Source of the DNA: Photobacterium sp. TLY01
GTDB lineage: Bacteria > Pseudomonadota > Gammaproteobacteria > Enterobacterales > Vibrionaceae
Length of the DNA stretch: 64,000 bases
NCBI RefSeq assembly: GCF_021432065.1
Contig: NZ_CP090364.1
Location: 124,001-188,000 of the forward strand
Direction of reading: 5' to 3'
Part shown: positions 46,786 to 57,043 of the stretch, piece by piece
Numbering within the stretch: the stretch's first letter is position 1
Layout of the letters: the number at the start of each line of letters is the position of its first letter
Notes under the pieces: model-generated
What the model was told of the DNA's origin: nothing
What the model saw: the letters and a program-made list of their open reading frames with translations, nothing else
Database searches by the model: none
Made by a program: the position numbers and the translations under genes

Positions 46786-47502
46786 ATGCGTCCAAGTGGA
46801 AGAAGTGCCAGTCAAGTTCGTCCGATTACTATCACCCGTCATTTCACCGCTCATGCCGAAGGATCGGTATTGGTTGAGTTCGGCGATACCAAGGTCATCT
46901 GTACCGCCAGTGTTGAAGAAAGTGTGCCGCGCTGGCTGAAAGGCAAAGGCCAGGGCTGGGTGACGGCGGAATACGGCATGCTGCCACGCGCGACTCATAC
47001 CCGGAACCGTCGCGAGGCGGCCAACGGGAAGCAGGGCGGCCGGACCCTGGAAATTCAGCGCCTGATTGCCCGCAGTCTGCGCGCAGCGGTAGATCTGGAA
47101 GTGCTGGGCGAGCAGATGATCACGGTCGACTGTGATGTGATTCAGGCCGACGGCGGTACGCGTACCGCTTCGATTACAGGGGCCATGGTGGCGCTGACCG
47201 ATGCTATCAATCTGATGCTGGAGAAAGGCCTGCTGAAAAAGAATCCGCTGAAAACCTCAGTGGCCGCTGTATCTGTGGGGATTTATCAGGGTACGCCCGT
47301 GTGCGATCTGGATTACGCGGAAGATTCCAATGCCGAAACCGATATGAATGTCATTATGAATCGTGATGGCAAGATCATTGAGATCCAGGGCACGGCGGAA
47401 GGGGATGCCTTCAGTACGGAAGAATTAATGGCCATGCTGTCGTTAGCCAAAGACGGCATTGCCGAGATCATCACTATCCAGCAGGCGTCGCTGGAAAGTT
47501 AA
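46786..47502 (+). CDS. rph: Ribonuclease PH
   Basis: A phosphorolytic 3'-5' exoribonuclease trimming tRNA 3' ends. The 238-residue protein has [20 protein letters not shown], the phosphate-binding [21 protein letters not shown] and [19 protein letters not shown]. It is full length, without the frameshift that truncates rph in E. coli K-12. AAGGTGAA precedes the ATG. pyrE lies downstream across a hairpin. Confidence 0.96.
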   Translation: MRPSGRSASQVRPITITRHFTAHAEGSVLVEFGDTKVICTASVEESVPRWLKGKGQGWVTAEYGMLPRATHTRNRREAANGKQGGRTLEIQRLIARSLRAAVDLEVLGEQMITVDCDVIQADGGTRTASITGAMVALTDAINLMLEKGLLKKNPLKTSVAAVSVGIYQGTPVCDLDYAEDSNAETDMNVIMNRDGKIIEIQGTAEGDAFSTEELMAMLSLAKDGIAEIITIQQASLES

Positions 47503-47511
47503 TGTTTTTGG

Positions 47512-47540
47512 AGCGGTTCCTGTTGGAGCCGCTTTTTTTT
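47512..47540 (+). terminator. rph-pyrE attenuator/terminator
   Basis: Stem GCGGTTCC-TGTT-GGAGCCGC (one G-U pair) followed by eight T residues, directly after rph and before pyrE. In E. coli the corresponding terminator regulates pyrE by UTP-sensitive attenuation coupled to rph translation; the same role is likely here. Confidence 0.85.
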
Positions 47541-47626
47541 GCCTGCAGCACACGGAGGCTGCGGGAATTGACCGGCCAGCGCCCGTGTCTGGCTGAAGCA
47601 TGCGACCAATCGCTCGAGGAGAAACA

Positions 47627-48268
47627 ATGAAAGCATATCAGCGTCAGTTCATCGAATTTGCTTTGGAAAAAGGTGTATTGAAATTTGGTGAGTTCACCCT
47701 GAAGTCTGGCCGTCAGAGCCCGTATTTCTTTAATGCCGGCCTGTTTAATTCAGGTCGCGATCTGGCGCGCCTGGGCCGCTTTTATGCTGCGGCACTGGCT
47801 GATTCCGGCATTGAATTTGATGTCTTGTTTGGTCCTGCTTATAAAGGCATTCCGATTGCCACCACAACCGCCGTTGCGTTGGCTGATCACCATGATGTGG
47901 ACACGCCATACTGCTTTAACCGTAAAGAAGCCAAAAACCACGGCGAAGGCGGCAATCTGGTCGGCAGTCCGCTGGAAGGTCGCATTATGCTGGTTGACGA
48001 TGTGATTACGGCCGGTACGGCAATCCGCGAGTCGATGGAAATCATCCATGCCAATGGGGCAGATCTGGCCGGTGTGCTGGTGGCGATTGACCGTCAGGAA
48101 AAAGGCAAAGGCGAGCTCTCTGCGATTCAGGAAGTGGAGCGCGATTTCGGTTGTGCGGTGATCTCGATTGTTTCGCTGGGCGATGTGGTGAGCTATCTGG
48201 AAGAGCAGGACGGCATGGCCGCACATCTGGAAGCGGTGAAAGCGTATCGCGCTCAGTATGGGATCTGA
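47627..48268 (+). CDS. pyrE: Orotate phosphoribosyltransferase
   Basis: Adds the ribose phosphate of PRPP to orotate in UMP synthesis. The 213-residue protein has [37 protein letters not shown], the flexible catalytic loop [20 protein letters not shown] and the PRPP motif [25 protein letters not shown] precedes the ATG at 47627 by five bases, so the longer upstream frame is rejected. Confidence 0.96.
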   Translation: MKAYQRQFIEFALEKGVLKFGEFTLKSGRQSPYFFNAGLFNSGRDLARLGRFYAAALADSGIEFDVLFGPAYKGIPIATTTAVALADHHDVDTPYCFNRKEAKNHGEGGNLVGSPLEGRIMLVDDVITAGTAIRESMEIIHANGADLAGVLVAIDRQEKGKGELSAIQEVERDFGCAVISIVSLGDVVSYLEEQDGMAAHLEAVKAYRAQYGI

Positions 48269-48303
48269 AAGATAAGTGCTTGAATAGAAAACTGAGGTAA
48301 AAG

Positions 48304-48335
48304 CCCAGCGTGACTAGTAAAACGCTGGGTTTTTT
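48304..48335 (+). terminator. Terminator of pyrE
   Basis: Stem CCCAGCGT / ACGCTGGG followed by six T residues, right after pyrE and at the end of the convergent GT9 gene. Confidence 0.9.
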
Positions 48336-48336
48336 A

Positions 48337-49311
48337 TTAGATACGGTTTCTACCTAGTTCAGCCAGTGCCAGAGAAACGACTTTGTCCACACTGATTGAG
48401 TTGATACTCTTAGTTTCATCATTGGGAATTATCGACCAAGAATGTTCGCTCGAATGGAACCACTCATTCATCGCATGCATTGGTGAAGTATTTTTTTGAG
48501 TTTCCCATCCCCATATCATGATCAAAGGCACTTCCAGCATTTGAAATATATGTGCAGGACCACAATCATTCGAGATAGTTAATCTGGATTGGAGCGCAAT
48601 AGAGATTAATTCAGGAATGCTTGGTGATTTTATGATGAGGACATTGTCGCCTGTGTGATGGTTGAGAATTATGTCTTCATAATCCGCTTCATCAGGTCCC
48701 AGAATGTAGTTGATACATTTAATACTGGATTTTGCTTCTTTAATCCTGGTCGCTGCTGCGCAGTATTTTTCAATATTCCATCGCTTAAATGCCCCAGCAC
48801 CACCTCCTGGAATTAGTGTCAAGGCATTTTCATCCATACTGTGTCGGGGTTGAGACGCAAGTTGCGAGATAATTGATGGGGAATAGTGACTACCTTCGAC
48901 TTGATTCAGTAACGCGAGCAAGTAGCGGCCGATGTACTGATTGCCTTTAACCATTTCCAGACTGGATGTATACCGGTTTTTAAGTACAGAGGGGCAAGTT
49001 AGAGTGTGTTTTTCCTTTGCCCCCGATAAACAGACGGCTAAGTGAGTTTTTTCAGATCCTGGATACAGGTTGTAGATGGTATCAAATTGGCGCTGGCGTA
49101 ATTGTTGTACCAGTTTGAGAAAGCTGGTCTTGTTATAAACAACCAGCTCATCGGCTGCACCACACTCAGTAATAAGTTTGCTATTGTCTGTTTTCGAATA
49201 AATTGTAATAACAGCATGTGGATGTTGTTGGCGCAACGCACAGCAAAACGATAACTGGGTCAAGATGTTGCCAAAATGGGGTCTGTGCGGTGTAAAAATA
49301 CAAATTTTCAT
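48337..49311 (-). CDS. Family 9 glycosyltransferase (heptosyltransferase-like), foreign-looking
   Basis: A 324-residue GT-B protein of family 9. It shows IPGGGAGAFKRWNIEKYCAA in the middle and SRLTISNDCGPAHIFQMLEV with IMIWGWE, the SNDSG-like donor site and following region. It is clearly more AT-rich than its neighbours and lies between pyrE and slmA, which are adjacent in E. coli, and far from the lipopolysaccharide locus here; both suggest transfer. The acceptor sugar is unknown. It is near slmA (9 bases) on the same strand, so it may be read through from slmA. Confidence 0.8.
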   Translation of the reverse strand: MKICIFTPHRPHFGNILTQLSFCCALRQQHPHAVITIYSKTDNSKLITECGAADELVVYNKTSFLKLVQQLRQRQFDTIYNLYPGSEKTHLAVCLSGAKEKHTLTCPSVLKNRYTSSLEMVKGNQYIGRYLLALLNQVEGSHYSPSIISQLASQPRHSMDENALTLIPGGGAGAFKRWNIEKYCAAATRIKEAKSSIKCINYILGPDEADYEDIILNHHTGDNVLIIKSPSIPELISIALQSRLTISNDCGPAHIFQMLEVPLIMIWGWETQKNTSPMHAMNEWFHSSEHSWSIIPNDETKSINSISVDKVVSLALAELGRNRI

Positions 49312-49320
49312 TTTTTAAGT

Positions 49321-49911
49321 CTAATTCAACTGATTGGTCAGCAGTTCCCAGTAAGCATCGAAATTGTCATTTGGCTTGTGGCGGAAACTGGAGCGCACAA
49401 AGCGGTTATAACTGCCTTCGACCTGACCCAGCAACTGGGCGGATAAGAGGTTTTCATCAATCGGGAAACCGCGGCCTTCGCGCAGTTTGCGTTCACGCAG
49501 GATCTGGCGCAGCTGGGTTTCAATGCGCTCGAATAACTGGTTGATGCGCGACTGGAGTCTGTCCTGCTCAAACATCAGAGCGTGGCCTGTCATGATGCGG
49601 GTGAGCCCGGGATTGCGCTCGGCAAACACCAGCAACAATTGCAGCACCATACGCAGTCGGGTCATGGTGTCTTTTTCATCATCCAGAATACGGTTAATGC
49701 GTGTGGTGATCGAGTCTTCAATGAACTCGATGAGGCCTTCAAACATGCGGGCTTTGCTGGGAAAGTGGCGATACAGTGCGGCTTCGGAAACGCCGACCTG
49801 AGCTGCCAGTTTCGCTGTGGTAATACGCTGACTGCCCTGGTTTGATTCCAGCATTTCAGCCAGCGCTTGTAAGATTTCTTCGCGGCGGTTGTTTTTTTTA
49901 TTGCCAGCCAT
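49321..49911 (-). CDS. slmA: Nucleoid occlusion factor SlmA
   Basis: TetR-family DNA-binding protein that blocks FtsZ ring assembly over the nucleoid. The 196-residue protein has the helix-turn-helix [20 protein letters not shown] and [19 protein letters not shown], and the C-terminal [20 protein letters not shown] typical of SlmA. E. coli has dut between coaBC and slmA; here only 207 bases separate slmA from coaBC and no dut is present. Confidence 0.95.
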   Translation of the reverse strand: MAGNKKNNRREEILQALAEMLESNQGSQRITTAKLAAQVGVSEAALYRHFPSKARMFEGLIEFIEDSITTRINRILDDEKDTMTRLRMVLQLLLVFAERNPGLTRIMTGHALMFEQDRLQSRINQLFERIETQLRQILRERKLREGRGFPIDENLLSAQLLGQVEGSYNRFVRSSFRHKPNDNFDAYWELLTNQLN

Positions 49912-50118
49912 GAATAACCGTTCCTTTTCGATATAAGACTGTGTCCGGACAGAAAAAGCCTGACTATCTTAGCCATGCGCACAGGGCATGGAAAGTGTCT
50001 GGATCAGGCAGTGTTATCTTTATCGACAGCCAGAGTGTAAGCTTGAGAGCTGGCTGCCAAAAATGAATGAACCGCTGAGTGTTGTTGCCGGTTTTGCTGA
50101 GCGTTCAACAAATTAGGC

Positions 50119-51330
50119 TCAGTGTTGCGCGTGGTAGCGGTTGATGATTTCTGTCATTAATTGGCGCCCCAGTGATGCTTTGTCAGTCAGGGGCAGTGCC
50201 TTGTCACCGTTCTTCCAATACAGGTGCAGGGCATTATTTTCACTGTTAAATCCTTGTCCCTGCTGTGCCACATCATTGGCACAAATCAGGTCGAGGTTTT
50301 TACGCTGTAGTTTGTCTTGCGCATAGCGAGCGACATCCTGTGTTTCGGCAGCGAAACCCACAGTAAACGGACGCTGCTCAGTCAGCGCTGCAACGCTGGC
50401 GATAATATCCGGATTTTTCACCAGTTTCAGTACCAGCTCGTCCTTTCCGGGCTGCTTTTTCATTTTTTGTGAAGCCATTTCCGCCGGGCGAAAATCGGCC
50501 ACCGCAGCACAACCAATAAAAATATCATGCGCCTTGGCCTGCTCAGTGGCGGCCTGATGCATCTCGATAGCGCTTTCTACGTTGATCCGGGCGACGCCTG
50601 GCGGGGTCGCAAGGTTGACCGGGCCACAGATCAGAGTAACGCTCGCGCCACGCTGTGCAGCAGCCTGGGCAATCGCAAAGCCCATTTTGCCTGAGCTGTG
50701 GTTGGAGAGGTAGCGCACTGGATCCAAGGCTTCCCGGGTCGGGCCGGCTGTAATGGCGATGCGGACACCGGCCAGATCCTGCGGCTGGAAGGCGTTTTCT
50801 ATCTCAGCCACCAGCGCCATCGGTTCCAGCATCCGGCCTGGACCGATATCGCCACAGGCTTGCTCGCCGCTGGCCGGGCCCCAGATTTGATGCCCCCAGC
50901 TTGCCAGCACAGACAAGTTTTCCTGGGTGGCAGGCTGGCGATACATCTGCTGATTCATGGCCGGTGCGACAGCAATCGGCGCATCGGTCGCCAGACATAA
51001 GGTGGTTAGCAGATCGTTGCCCATCCCGGCGCGAAGGCGGGCAATCAGGTCGGCAGAAGCGGGAGCCAGCAGCACCAGATCGGCCCATTTTGCCAGTTCA
51101 ATATGGCCCATGGAGGCTTCGGCGGCGGGGGCGAGCAGGCTGTCGGCCACCGGATGACCGGAAACGGCCTGCATGGTCAGCGGGGTAATGAATTCCTTGG
51201 CGGCCGGGGTCATGACGACGCGAACCGCTGCGCCTCGCTCAATCAGACGCCGTGTCAGCTCGGCACACTTATAGGCTGCGATGCCGCCGCTGATCCCCAG
51301 AAGTATTTTCTTTCCTGCCAGTGTTTTCAT
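50119..51330 (-). CDS. coaBC: Bifunctional phosphopantothenoylcysteine decarboxylase/synthase CoaBC
   Basis: Two steps of coenzyme A synthesis in one protein. The N-terminal flavoprotein CoaC half shows [20 protein letters not shown], the active-site PAMNQQMYR and [13 protein letters not shown]; the CoaB synthetase half has [33 protein letters not shown] and [14 protein letters not shown]. The start at 51330 ([15 protein letters not shown]) matches relatives and is preferred over the longer frame to 51375. It is divergent from radC. Confidence 0.95.
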   Translation of the reverse strand: MKTLAGKKILLGISGGIAAYKCAELTRRLIERGAAVRVVMTPAAKEFITPLTMQAVSGHPVADSLLAPAAEASMGHIELAKWADLVLLAPASADLIARLRAGMGNDLLTTLCLATDAPIAVAPAMNQQMYRQPATQENLSVLASWGHQIWGPASGEQACGDIGPGRMLEPMALVAEIENAFQPQDLAGVRIAITAGPTREALDPVRYLSNHSSGKMGFAIAQAAAQRGASVTLICGPVNLATPPGVARINVESAIEMHQAATEQAKAHDIFIGCAAVADFRPAEMASQKMKKQPGKDELVLKLVKNPDIIASVAALTEQRPFTVGFAAETQDVARYAQDKLQRKNLDLICANDVAQQGQGFNSENNALHLYWKNGDKALPLTDKASLGRQLMTEIINRYHAQH

Positions 51331-51589
51331 TCGATTGCCTGTGTCGTGAAAAAACTGGCAACAAGATATCACCAAAGCGATGTGGTTTCATCGCTTTAGT
51401 CGCGAGAAAAGTGCCGGTCAGGCTGCGACGGATGGCCGAGACCGGGTCATCGCTCGACACCGCACGGGCGAAACGCTGTAACAAGGCAACAAAGCTGCGC
51501 CTGGCGCCGCATTTTCAAATGCCGGGCTTTGTATGGAGCGCGACATTTGCGTTTCTTTTGCACAGACACAGTGAAAGGATCGAAACGCC

Positions 51590-52264
51590 ATGGTATTGAA
51601 ACATTTGCCTGCGGAGGCGCGTCCCAGGGAAAAACTGTTACAGCGCGGCGCCAATGCGCTGTCGGATGCGGAGCTGCTGGCCATTTTTTTACGCACTGGT
51701 CTGCCGGGCATGAATGTGATTGAACTGGCCGGCCAGTTGCTGGACGAGTTTGGCTCTCTGCGCGCCTTATTGGCGGCGGACTGCAAAACCTTTTGTCAGC
51801 ACAAAGGGTTAGGGCCAGCGAAATACGTTCAGTTGCAGGCAGTGCTGGAGATGAGTTTGCGTTTTTTATCCGAGAAACTGGCAAAAGGTGAAGCCCTCAG
51901 CAGCCCGGAGTACACGCGGCAATATTTAAGCCAGATGCTGCGTGATCGCCATCGTGAGGCATTTTATGTGTTGTTTCTGGATAACCAGCACAGGGTGATC
52001 AGCGGGGAGGTGATGTTTGAAGGCACAATTGATGCCGCCAGCGTGTATCCGAGGGAAGTGGTAAAAAGATCACTGGAACTTAATGCAGCGGCGTTGATTT
52101 TAGCGCATAATCACCCCTCAGGCGTGGCGGAGCCAAGTCAGGCCGATCGGCGAATTACTCAAAGGATCAGCGATGCGCTGGCCTTGGTAGATATTCGGAT
52201 CCTCGATCATTTTGTCGTCGGAGACGGGGAAGTGATTTCTTTTGCTGAAAGAGGATGGCTGTAA
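51590..52264 (+). CDS. radC: RadC family (JAMM domain) protein
   Basis: A 224-residue protein with an N-terminal helix-hairpin-helix-like region ([20 protein letters not shown]) and a C-terminal JAMM/MPN+ domain with the metal site in [20 protein letters not shown]. RadC was once linked to DNA repair; that role is now doubtful and the true substrate is unknown. AAAGGA lies before the ATG. It precedes the rpmB-rpmG operon. Confidence 0.93.
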   Translation: MVLKHLPAEARPREKLLQRGANALSDAELLAIFLRTGLPGMNVIELAGQLLDEFGSLRALLAADCKTFCQHKGLGPAKYVQLQAVLEMSLRFLSEKLAKGEALSSPEYTRQYLSQMLRDRHREAFYVLFLDNQHRVISGEVMFEGTIDAASVYPREVVKRSLELNAAALILAHNHPSGVAEPSQADRRITQRISDALALVDIRILDHFVVGDGEVISFAERGWL

Positions 52265-52345
52265 CTATCAAGCTGATTATTGTTCAGCTTGATGTCAAAC
52301 TAGGCCGAAATTGATCAAAAAGACGAGAAAGGATCTGCTCGGGAC

Positions 52346-52374
52346 TTGAGCAACTGGTTTTGACTTAGTATAAT
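52346..52374 (+). promoter_or_regulatory. Strong sigma-70 promoter of rpmB-rpmG
   Basis: TTGAGC at 52346-52351, a 17-base spacer and a perfect TATAAT at 52369-52374, followed by GCGCG at the expected start, the GC-rich discriminator typical of stringently controlled ribosomal promoters. Confidence 0.82.
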
Positions 52375-52468
52375 GCGCGACCTTTGATAGCTTCGGTTAG
52401 ATGGAATGCTTTTTGCGTTCGGTTAATCGCGGTTGATATCGAGCTGAAACGATTTGGAGAAGACAGTA

Positions 52469-52705
52469 ATGTCCCGAGTATGCCAAGTAACTGGTAAACG
52501 TCCTGTAACGGGTAACAACCGTTCACACGCACGTAATGCCACCAAGCGTCGTTTTCTGCCGAACCTGCAAACTCATCGTTTCTGGGTAGAAAGCGAAAAA
52601 CGCTTCGTTAAACTACGTCTTTCTGCGAAAGGCATGCGTATCATTGACAAGAAAGGTATCGATACCGTTCTGTCTGAAATGCGTGCTCGCGGCGAGAACG
52701 TTTAA
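52469..52705 (+). CDS. rpmB: 50S ribosomal protein L28
   Basis: A 78-residue large-subunit protein. [40 protein letters not shown] and the ending MRARGENV are diagnostic. GGAGAAG lies before the ATG at 52469; a TTG at 52454 overlaps that site and is rejected. Confidence 0.97.
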   Translation: MSRVCQVTGKRPVTGNNRSHARNATKRRFLPNLQTHRFWVESEKRFVKLRLSAKGMRIIDKKGIDTVLSEMRARGENV

Positions 52706-52718
52706 GAGGATTTGAAGA

Positions 52719-52886
52719 ATGGCTAAAGGCATTCGTGAGAAGATCCGTCTGGTATCATCTGCCGGCACAGGACACTTCTACACTACCGACAAAAACAAAC
52801 GTAACATGCCAGGCAAGTTTGAGATCAAGAAATTTGATCCAGTTGTTCGCCAGCACGTTATGTACAAAGAAGCAAAAATCAAGTAA
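52719..52886 (+). CDS. rpmG: 50S ribosomal protein L33
   Basis: A 55-residue large-subunit protein, [20 protein letters not shown] to MYKEAKIK, 13 bases after rpmB with GAGGA before its ATG. The cysteine zinc-ribbon pairs of some L33 proteins are absent, so this is the zinc-free (C-minus) form. Confidence 0.97.
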   Translation: MAKGIREKIRLVSSAGTGHFYTTDKNKRNMPGKFEIKKFDPVVRQHVMYKEAKIK

Positions 52887-52911
52887 TTGGTTTATTTTGC
52901 TTTTTGATAAA

Positions 52912-52937
52912 AACCCAGCCAAGGCTGGGTTTTTTTA
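52912..52937 (+). terminator. Terminator of rpmB-rpmG
   Basis: Stem AACCCAGCC-AA-GGCTGGGTT followed by a run of T residues. Confidence 0.92.
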
Positions 52938-52996
52938 TGGCTGTCGCTCAGGAAGCGGATTATGATCACTGACTCATACTTAGTGCTGGAGAGACG

Positions 52997-53482
52997 ATGA
53001 AACTGTCGCGTAAGGGATGGAACAACATCATCATCATTGGAGTGCTGTTGTTTATCGCTATGATTCAGCTGCCGGAATTGATTCAGCAGCGCATGACGCA
53101 GGCCACCCCGGCCGAGCAGCAATCTGCCGGCTTGGTGCGCTTACTTCCGGCTGACAGCCACATTAAAAAGCTGGTGCTGCCCAATATTATTTTCAGTCGT
53201 CACAATGAAAACTGGCAATCTGAACCGGCCATAACAGATGATCCGTCAGCCATCGTGGCAAACTGGCAGGATGTCGCCGGTACTAACATTGACTCAGAAA
53301 CCTTCGCCCAGCTCAATGATAAGCTCGAAGCGCCCCGCAGCGTGGAAGTGTGGCTGGAAAATCATGAAGAACCTTACCGCCTGACGGTCTATCAGCTTCC
53401 CCAGTTCTGGTTGTTACAAAACTGGCAGGGCGAATGGCTGGCGATCACGGTTGAGGCCAGCTACCTGTTCCCTGAAATCTGA
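52997..53482 (+). CDS. Conserved hypothetical single-pass membrane protein
   Basis: Function not recognised. The 161-residue product has one N-terminal membrane helix (NNIIIIGVLLFIAMIQLP, residues 9-26) and a soluble, probably periplasmic domain with VRLLPADSHIKKLVLPNIIF and RSVEVWLENHEEPYRLTVYQ. It lies between rpmG and mutM and may be co-transcribed with mutM, 40 bases downstream. GGAGAGACG precedes the ATG. Confidence 0.7.
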   Translation: MKLSRKGWNNIIIIGVLLFIAMIQLPELIQQRMTQATPAEQQSAGLVRLLPADSHIKKLVLPNIIFSRHNENWQSEPAITDDPSAIVANWQDVAGTNIDSETFAQLNDKLEAPRSVEVWLENHEEPYRLTVYQLPQFWLLQNWQGEWLAITVEASYLFPEI

Positions 53483-53522
53483 TATCCTGCATCCACCACA
53501 GCAAAGATGAATCAGAGAAAAG

Positions 53523-54335
53523 ATGCCTGAATTACCTGAAGTTGAAGTCAGCCGCATGGGGATCACGCCTCATGTGGTGGGTCAGACCGTCGTTCGTGTG
53601 ACGGTCCGCAATCCCAGCCTGCGCTGGCCCGTCCCCGCTGAATTACAGTTGTTACAGGGGCAAACCATTCGTGGTGTGACGCGCAGAGCCAAATATCTGC
53701 TGCTGGAAACCGATGCCGGCTTTGCCATTATTCACCTGGGCATGTCAGGCAGCTTGCGTATCTTGCCTGCCGAAGTGCCGCCGGTGAAACACGATCATGT
53801 CGATGTGCTGCTCGCCAGCGGTGAAGTACTGCGTTATAACGATCCCCGTCGTTTTGGTGCCTGGCTGTGGCAGGAGCGTGACAGCGAGCATCCTGTGCTG
53901 AGTAAGCTCGGTCCTGAGCCTTTGGCTGAGGGCTTTGATGCCGGCTACCTGACGGAAAGGGCCAAAGGTAAGCGCACCGTGATTAAACAGTTCATCATGG
54001 ATAATCAGGTGGTCGTGGGCGTCGGTAACATTTACGCCAATGAATCCCTGTTTGCCGCGCGCATCCATCCGCAGACCCCGGCAGGGCAGCTAACAACTGA
54101 GCGACTGGCTGTGCTGGTCGATGAAATCAAGCGTGTGCTGAGTCAAGCCATTGCTCAGGGTGGGACGACACTGAAAGATTTCAAACAAAGTGACGGGAAG
54201 CCGGGCTACTTTGCGCAAGAGCTGCAAGTGTATGGCAAAGCGGGGAAACCTTGCCCTCATTGCGGGCAGATCCTCAATGAGGTCAAAATCGGACAGCGTG
54301 CTACAGTCTATTGTAGTGAGTGCCAGCAATCATAA
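53523..54335 (+). CDS. mutM: Formamidopyrimidine-DNA glycosylase MutM (Fpg)
   Basis: Removes 8-oxoguanine and ring-opened purines and cuts the abasic site. The 270-residue protein begins [14 protein letters not shown] with the catalytic proline 2 and glutamate 3, has the conserved lysine in [12 protein letters not shown], the [10 protein letters not shown] strand, the [18 protein letters not shown] turn and the C-terminal zinc finger CPHCGQI...CSECQQS. Confidence 0.96.
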   Translation: MPELPEVEVSRMGITPHVVGQTVVRVTVRNPSLRWPVPAELQLLQGQTIRGVTRRAKYLLLETDAGFAIIHLGMSGSLRILPAEVPPVKHDHVDVLLASGEVLRYNDPRRFGAWLWQERDSEHPVLSKLGPEPLAEGFDAGYLTERAKGKRTVIKQFIMDNQVVVGVGNIYANESLFAARIHPQTPAGQLTTERLAVLVDEIKRVLSQAIAQGGTTLKDFKQSDGKPGYFAQELQVYGKAGKPCPHCGQILNEVKIGQRATVYCSECQQS

Positions 54336-54416
54336 TGTTGTCAGAGAGATAGGCCCTCATATCTGTCTTTAGGGAAGAGAAGGAGGGCGCGTGATACGCC
54401 TTCTTCGGGGGTGTCT

Positions 54417-55448
54417 ATGCGCTTTTTGGTAACAGGAGTGGCGGGTTTCATTGGCAGTGCAGTGGCGCAGCGTTTGTGTCACATGGGCCATGAAGTGGTG
54501 GGCATTGATAATTTCAACAGCTACTACGATGTGAAGCTGAAGCAGGCCAGAGTCCGGCATATTGCCCATCCGGCGCTCTTAGTGCTGGATTGCGATCTTG
54601 CAGACAGAGAGGCCATTGCCCGTCTGTTTCTCACCCACAGATTTGAGCGAGTCATCCACCTGGCCGCCCAGGCCGGGGTTCGCTATTCGCTGGATAACCC
54701 GATGGCGTATGCCGACAGCAACCTGATTGGCCACCTGACCATTCTGGAAGGCTGTCGTCGCCATCAGGTTGAGCATCTGGTGTACGCCTCTTCCAGCTCT
54801 GTGTATGGTCTCAATCGTAAGCAGCCTTTCTCAACCCGCGACAGCGTCGATCACCCGGTCTCTTTGTATGCCGCCACCAAAAAAGCCAATGAACTGATGG
54901 CGCATACCTACTCTCACCTCTACGGCCTGCCTACCACGGGCTTGCGCTTTTTTACGGTCTATGGCCCTTGGGGCCGGCCCGACATGGCGCTGTTTCGTTT
55001 TACTGAGGCGATCCTGGCTGGTCAGCCGTTAGAGGTCTACAACCACGGCGACATGCGGCGCGATTTCACTTACATTGATGATATCGTTGAAGGCGTGGTC
55101 CGGATTCAGGATGTCGTACCTGCTGGTCAGCCGGACTGGAACGCGGAAGAGGGCTCGGCGGCCAGCAGTTCAGCCCCCTACCGGATGTACAATATCGGCC
55201 ATGGGCAGCCAGTGAAACTGATGGACTTTATTGCCGCACTGGAAAACGCTTTGGGCAGGCAAGCCAGCAAAAACTTCCTGCCGATGCAGCCGGGGGATGT
55301 GTACGCCACCTTTGCTGAAACAGAAGATTTGTTTGAGGTGACGGGATTCAGGCCACAGGTCGGCATCGAACAAGGCGTGAAGCGCTTTGTGGATTGGTAT
55401 CTGGGGTATTACGGGCAAGCCATGAAGGAAAATACCGCGGCCCGCTGA
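54417..55448 (+). CDS. NAD-dependent epimerase, UDP-glucuronate 4-epimerase type
   Basis: A 343-residue extended SDR enzyme, probably interconverting UDP-glucuronate and UDP-galacturonate for surface polysaccharide. It has FLVTGVAGFIGSAVAQRL, DNFNSYYDVKLKQARVRHI, a serine in YASSSSVYGLN, the YxxxK pair in SLYAATKKANELMAHTYS and GLRFFTVYGPWGRPDMALF, all typical of that group. ATG at 54417 with GGGGG upstream is chosen over a GTG at 54411. Substrate inferred from motifs; UDP-glucose epimerisation is less likely. It stands between mutM and the coaD/lipopolysaccharide locus. Confidence 0.85.
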   Translation: MRFLVTGVAGFIGSAVAQRLCHMGHEVVGIDNFNSYYDVKLKQARVRHIAHPALLVLDCDLADREAIARLFLTHRFERVIHLAAQAGVRYSLDNPMAYADSNLIGHLTILEGCRRHQVEHLVYASSSSVYGLNRKQPFSTRDSVDHPVSLYAATKKANELMAHTYSHLYGLPTTGLRFFTVYGPWGRPDMALFRFTEAILAGQPLEVYNHGDMRRDFTYIDDIVEGVVRIQDVVPAGQPDWNAEEGSAASSSAPYRMYNIGHGQPVKLMDFIAALENALGRQASKNFLPMQPGDVYATFAETEDLFEVTGFRPQVGIEQGVKRFVDWYLGYYGQAMKENTAAR

Positions 55449-55466
55449 GATGCGGGCCGGCGGTTT
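55434..55466. terminator. Bidirectional terminator of the epimerase gene and coaD
   Basis: Stem ACCGC-GGCCCGC, loop TGAGAT, GCGGGCC-G-GCGGT (one bulge), then TTT. The epimerase stop codon (TGA) sits in the loop, so the hairpin overlaps the end of the coding region. Confidence 0.75.
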
Positions 55467-55485
55467 CTGTGTTTGGCGTCGAGTG

Positions 55486-55992
<507 letters not shown>

Positions 55993-56011
55993 TTATTTGG
56001 GGCTTCAGCAC

Positions 56012-57043
56012 TCATAGGGAATTGTAAATGGCTTCGTACTGCTTGGCAGTATGCGATATATCAAATAGGTTCATTTTTTCCTGTCCTGCTGAGATGTATT
56101 GCTTTTGAAGATTGCTATCCTGAGATATTCGGGCGATAGCTTCAGCAAGCTGTGTACTGCTTCCTACGGGAATTAGCTCACCATTTATACCGTGATCGAT
56201 AATATCTGGAATACCGCCTGCCCTAGTGGCGACGATAGGGAGGCCCGCTTTCATTCCTTCCAGAATGACAGAGCCCAGCCCTTCAGTGTACGACGGATGG
56301 ATTTGCAAATCGGCAGCCTCAAACCAGTCTCCCATATTCAACTGTTTACCCATAAAGCTGATATTGGTTAATCCTTTTGCCTGAGATTCCAGTTCAGCCC
56401 GCAGCTTGCCGTCCCCCAAAATGGCAATATGAATGTTGGAGGCTTGTTGTTCGAGTAAACGCGCAGCTTCAATGGTGACGTCAAATCCTTTGTGATGAAG
56501 CAGGTTGCCTGCATGGATGACAAGAAATTTACCTGCAAATTTAGTGCGAATCGTGCTGACTTCACTGTTACTCACTGGATAAATGACAGGTGAGCTGGGA
56601 ATTTTGTATGGATGCTGGCTAGGGACTTTCGTATGAATACAATCGACAATAGCTGTGCTCAGACCAATGGTTGCACTGGCATCGGTATAGCATTTTTTTA
56701 GTAGCCATCTGTCTTTTAAAGGGTTATCGATGCGGCGGGTAACGATATAGGGACATCTAAACAGTTTGGATTGGATCCAAGCCCAATAAATCGCTCTGCC
56801 TTCGTGGACATGTATAACCTGACACTGCCTGGTTATTTCAGCACTGTGATTAAAAAGAAAGTGCTGGGTTAAATACATGCGACATCCGAGTGAGGCCGCT
56901 TTTTGAGCGAATGGACTTTTAGGGTTGGCAACGACACTTAAGGTATAACCCAGTCTGATCTGTTCTTTGATAAGCTGTAGGGTTTGTTGTTCGCCACCAC
57001 TGAAGCCTGTAGCGAGATTTACATGACAGATATGCTTGTTCAT
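56012..57043 (-). CDS. Family 4 glycosyltransferase of the lipopolysaccharide locus
   Basis: A 343-residue GT-B enzyme. MNKHICHVNLATGFSGGEQQ is the N-terminal acceptor-domain motif, and the donor domain has VIHAGNLLHHKGFDVTIEAA, AILGDGKLRAELESQ and HPSYTEGLGSVILEGMKAGL with its catalytic glutamates. Somewhat AT-rich. Overlaps the upstream waaE-like gene by four bases, so they are coupled. Probably adds a core sugar; donor unknown. Confidence 0.86.
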   Translation of the reverse strand: MNKHICHVNLATGFSGGEQQTLQLIKEQIRLGYTLSVVANPKSPFAQKAASLGCRMYLTQHFLFNHSAEITRQCQVIHVHEGRAIYWAWIQSKLFRCPYIVTRRIDNPLKDRWLLKKCYTDASATIGLSTAIVDCIHTKVPSQHPYKIPSSPVIYPVSNSEVSTIRTKFAGKFLVIHAGNLLHHKGFDVTIEAARLLEQQASNIHIAILGDGKLRAELESQAKGLTNISFMGKQLNMGDWFEAADLQIHPSYTEGLGSVILEGMKAGLPIVATRAGGIPDIIDHGINGELIPVGSSTQLAEAIARISQDSNLQKQYISAGQEKMNLFDISHTAKQYEAIYNSL

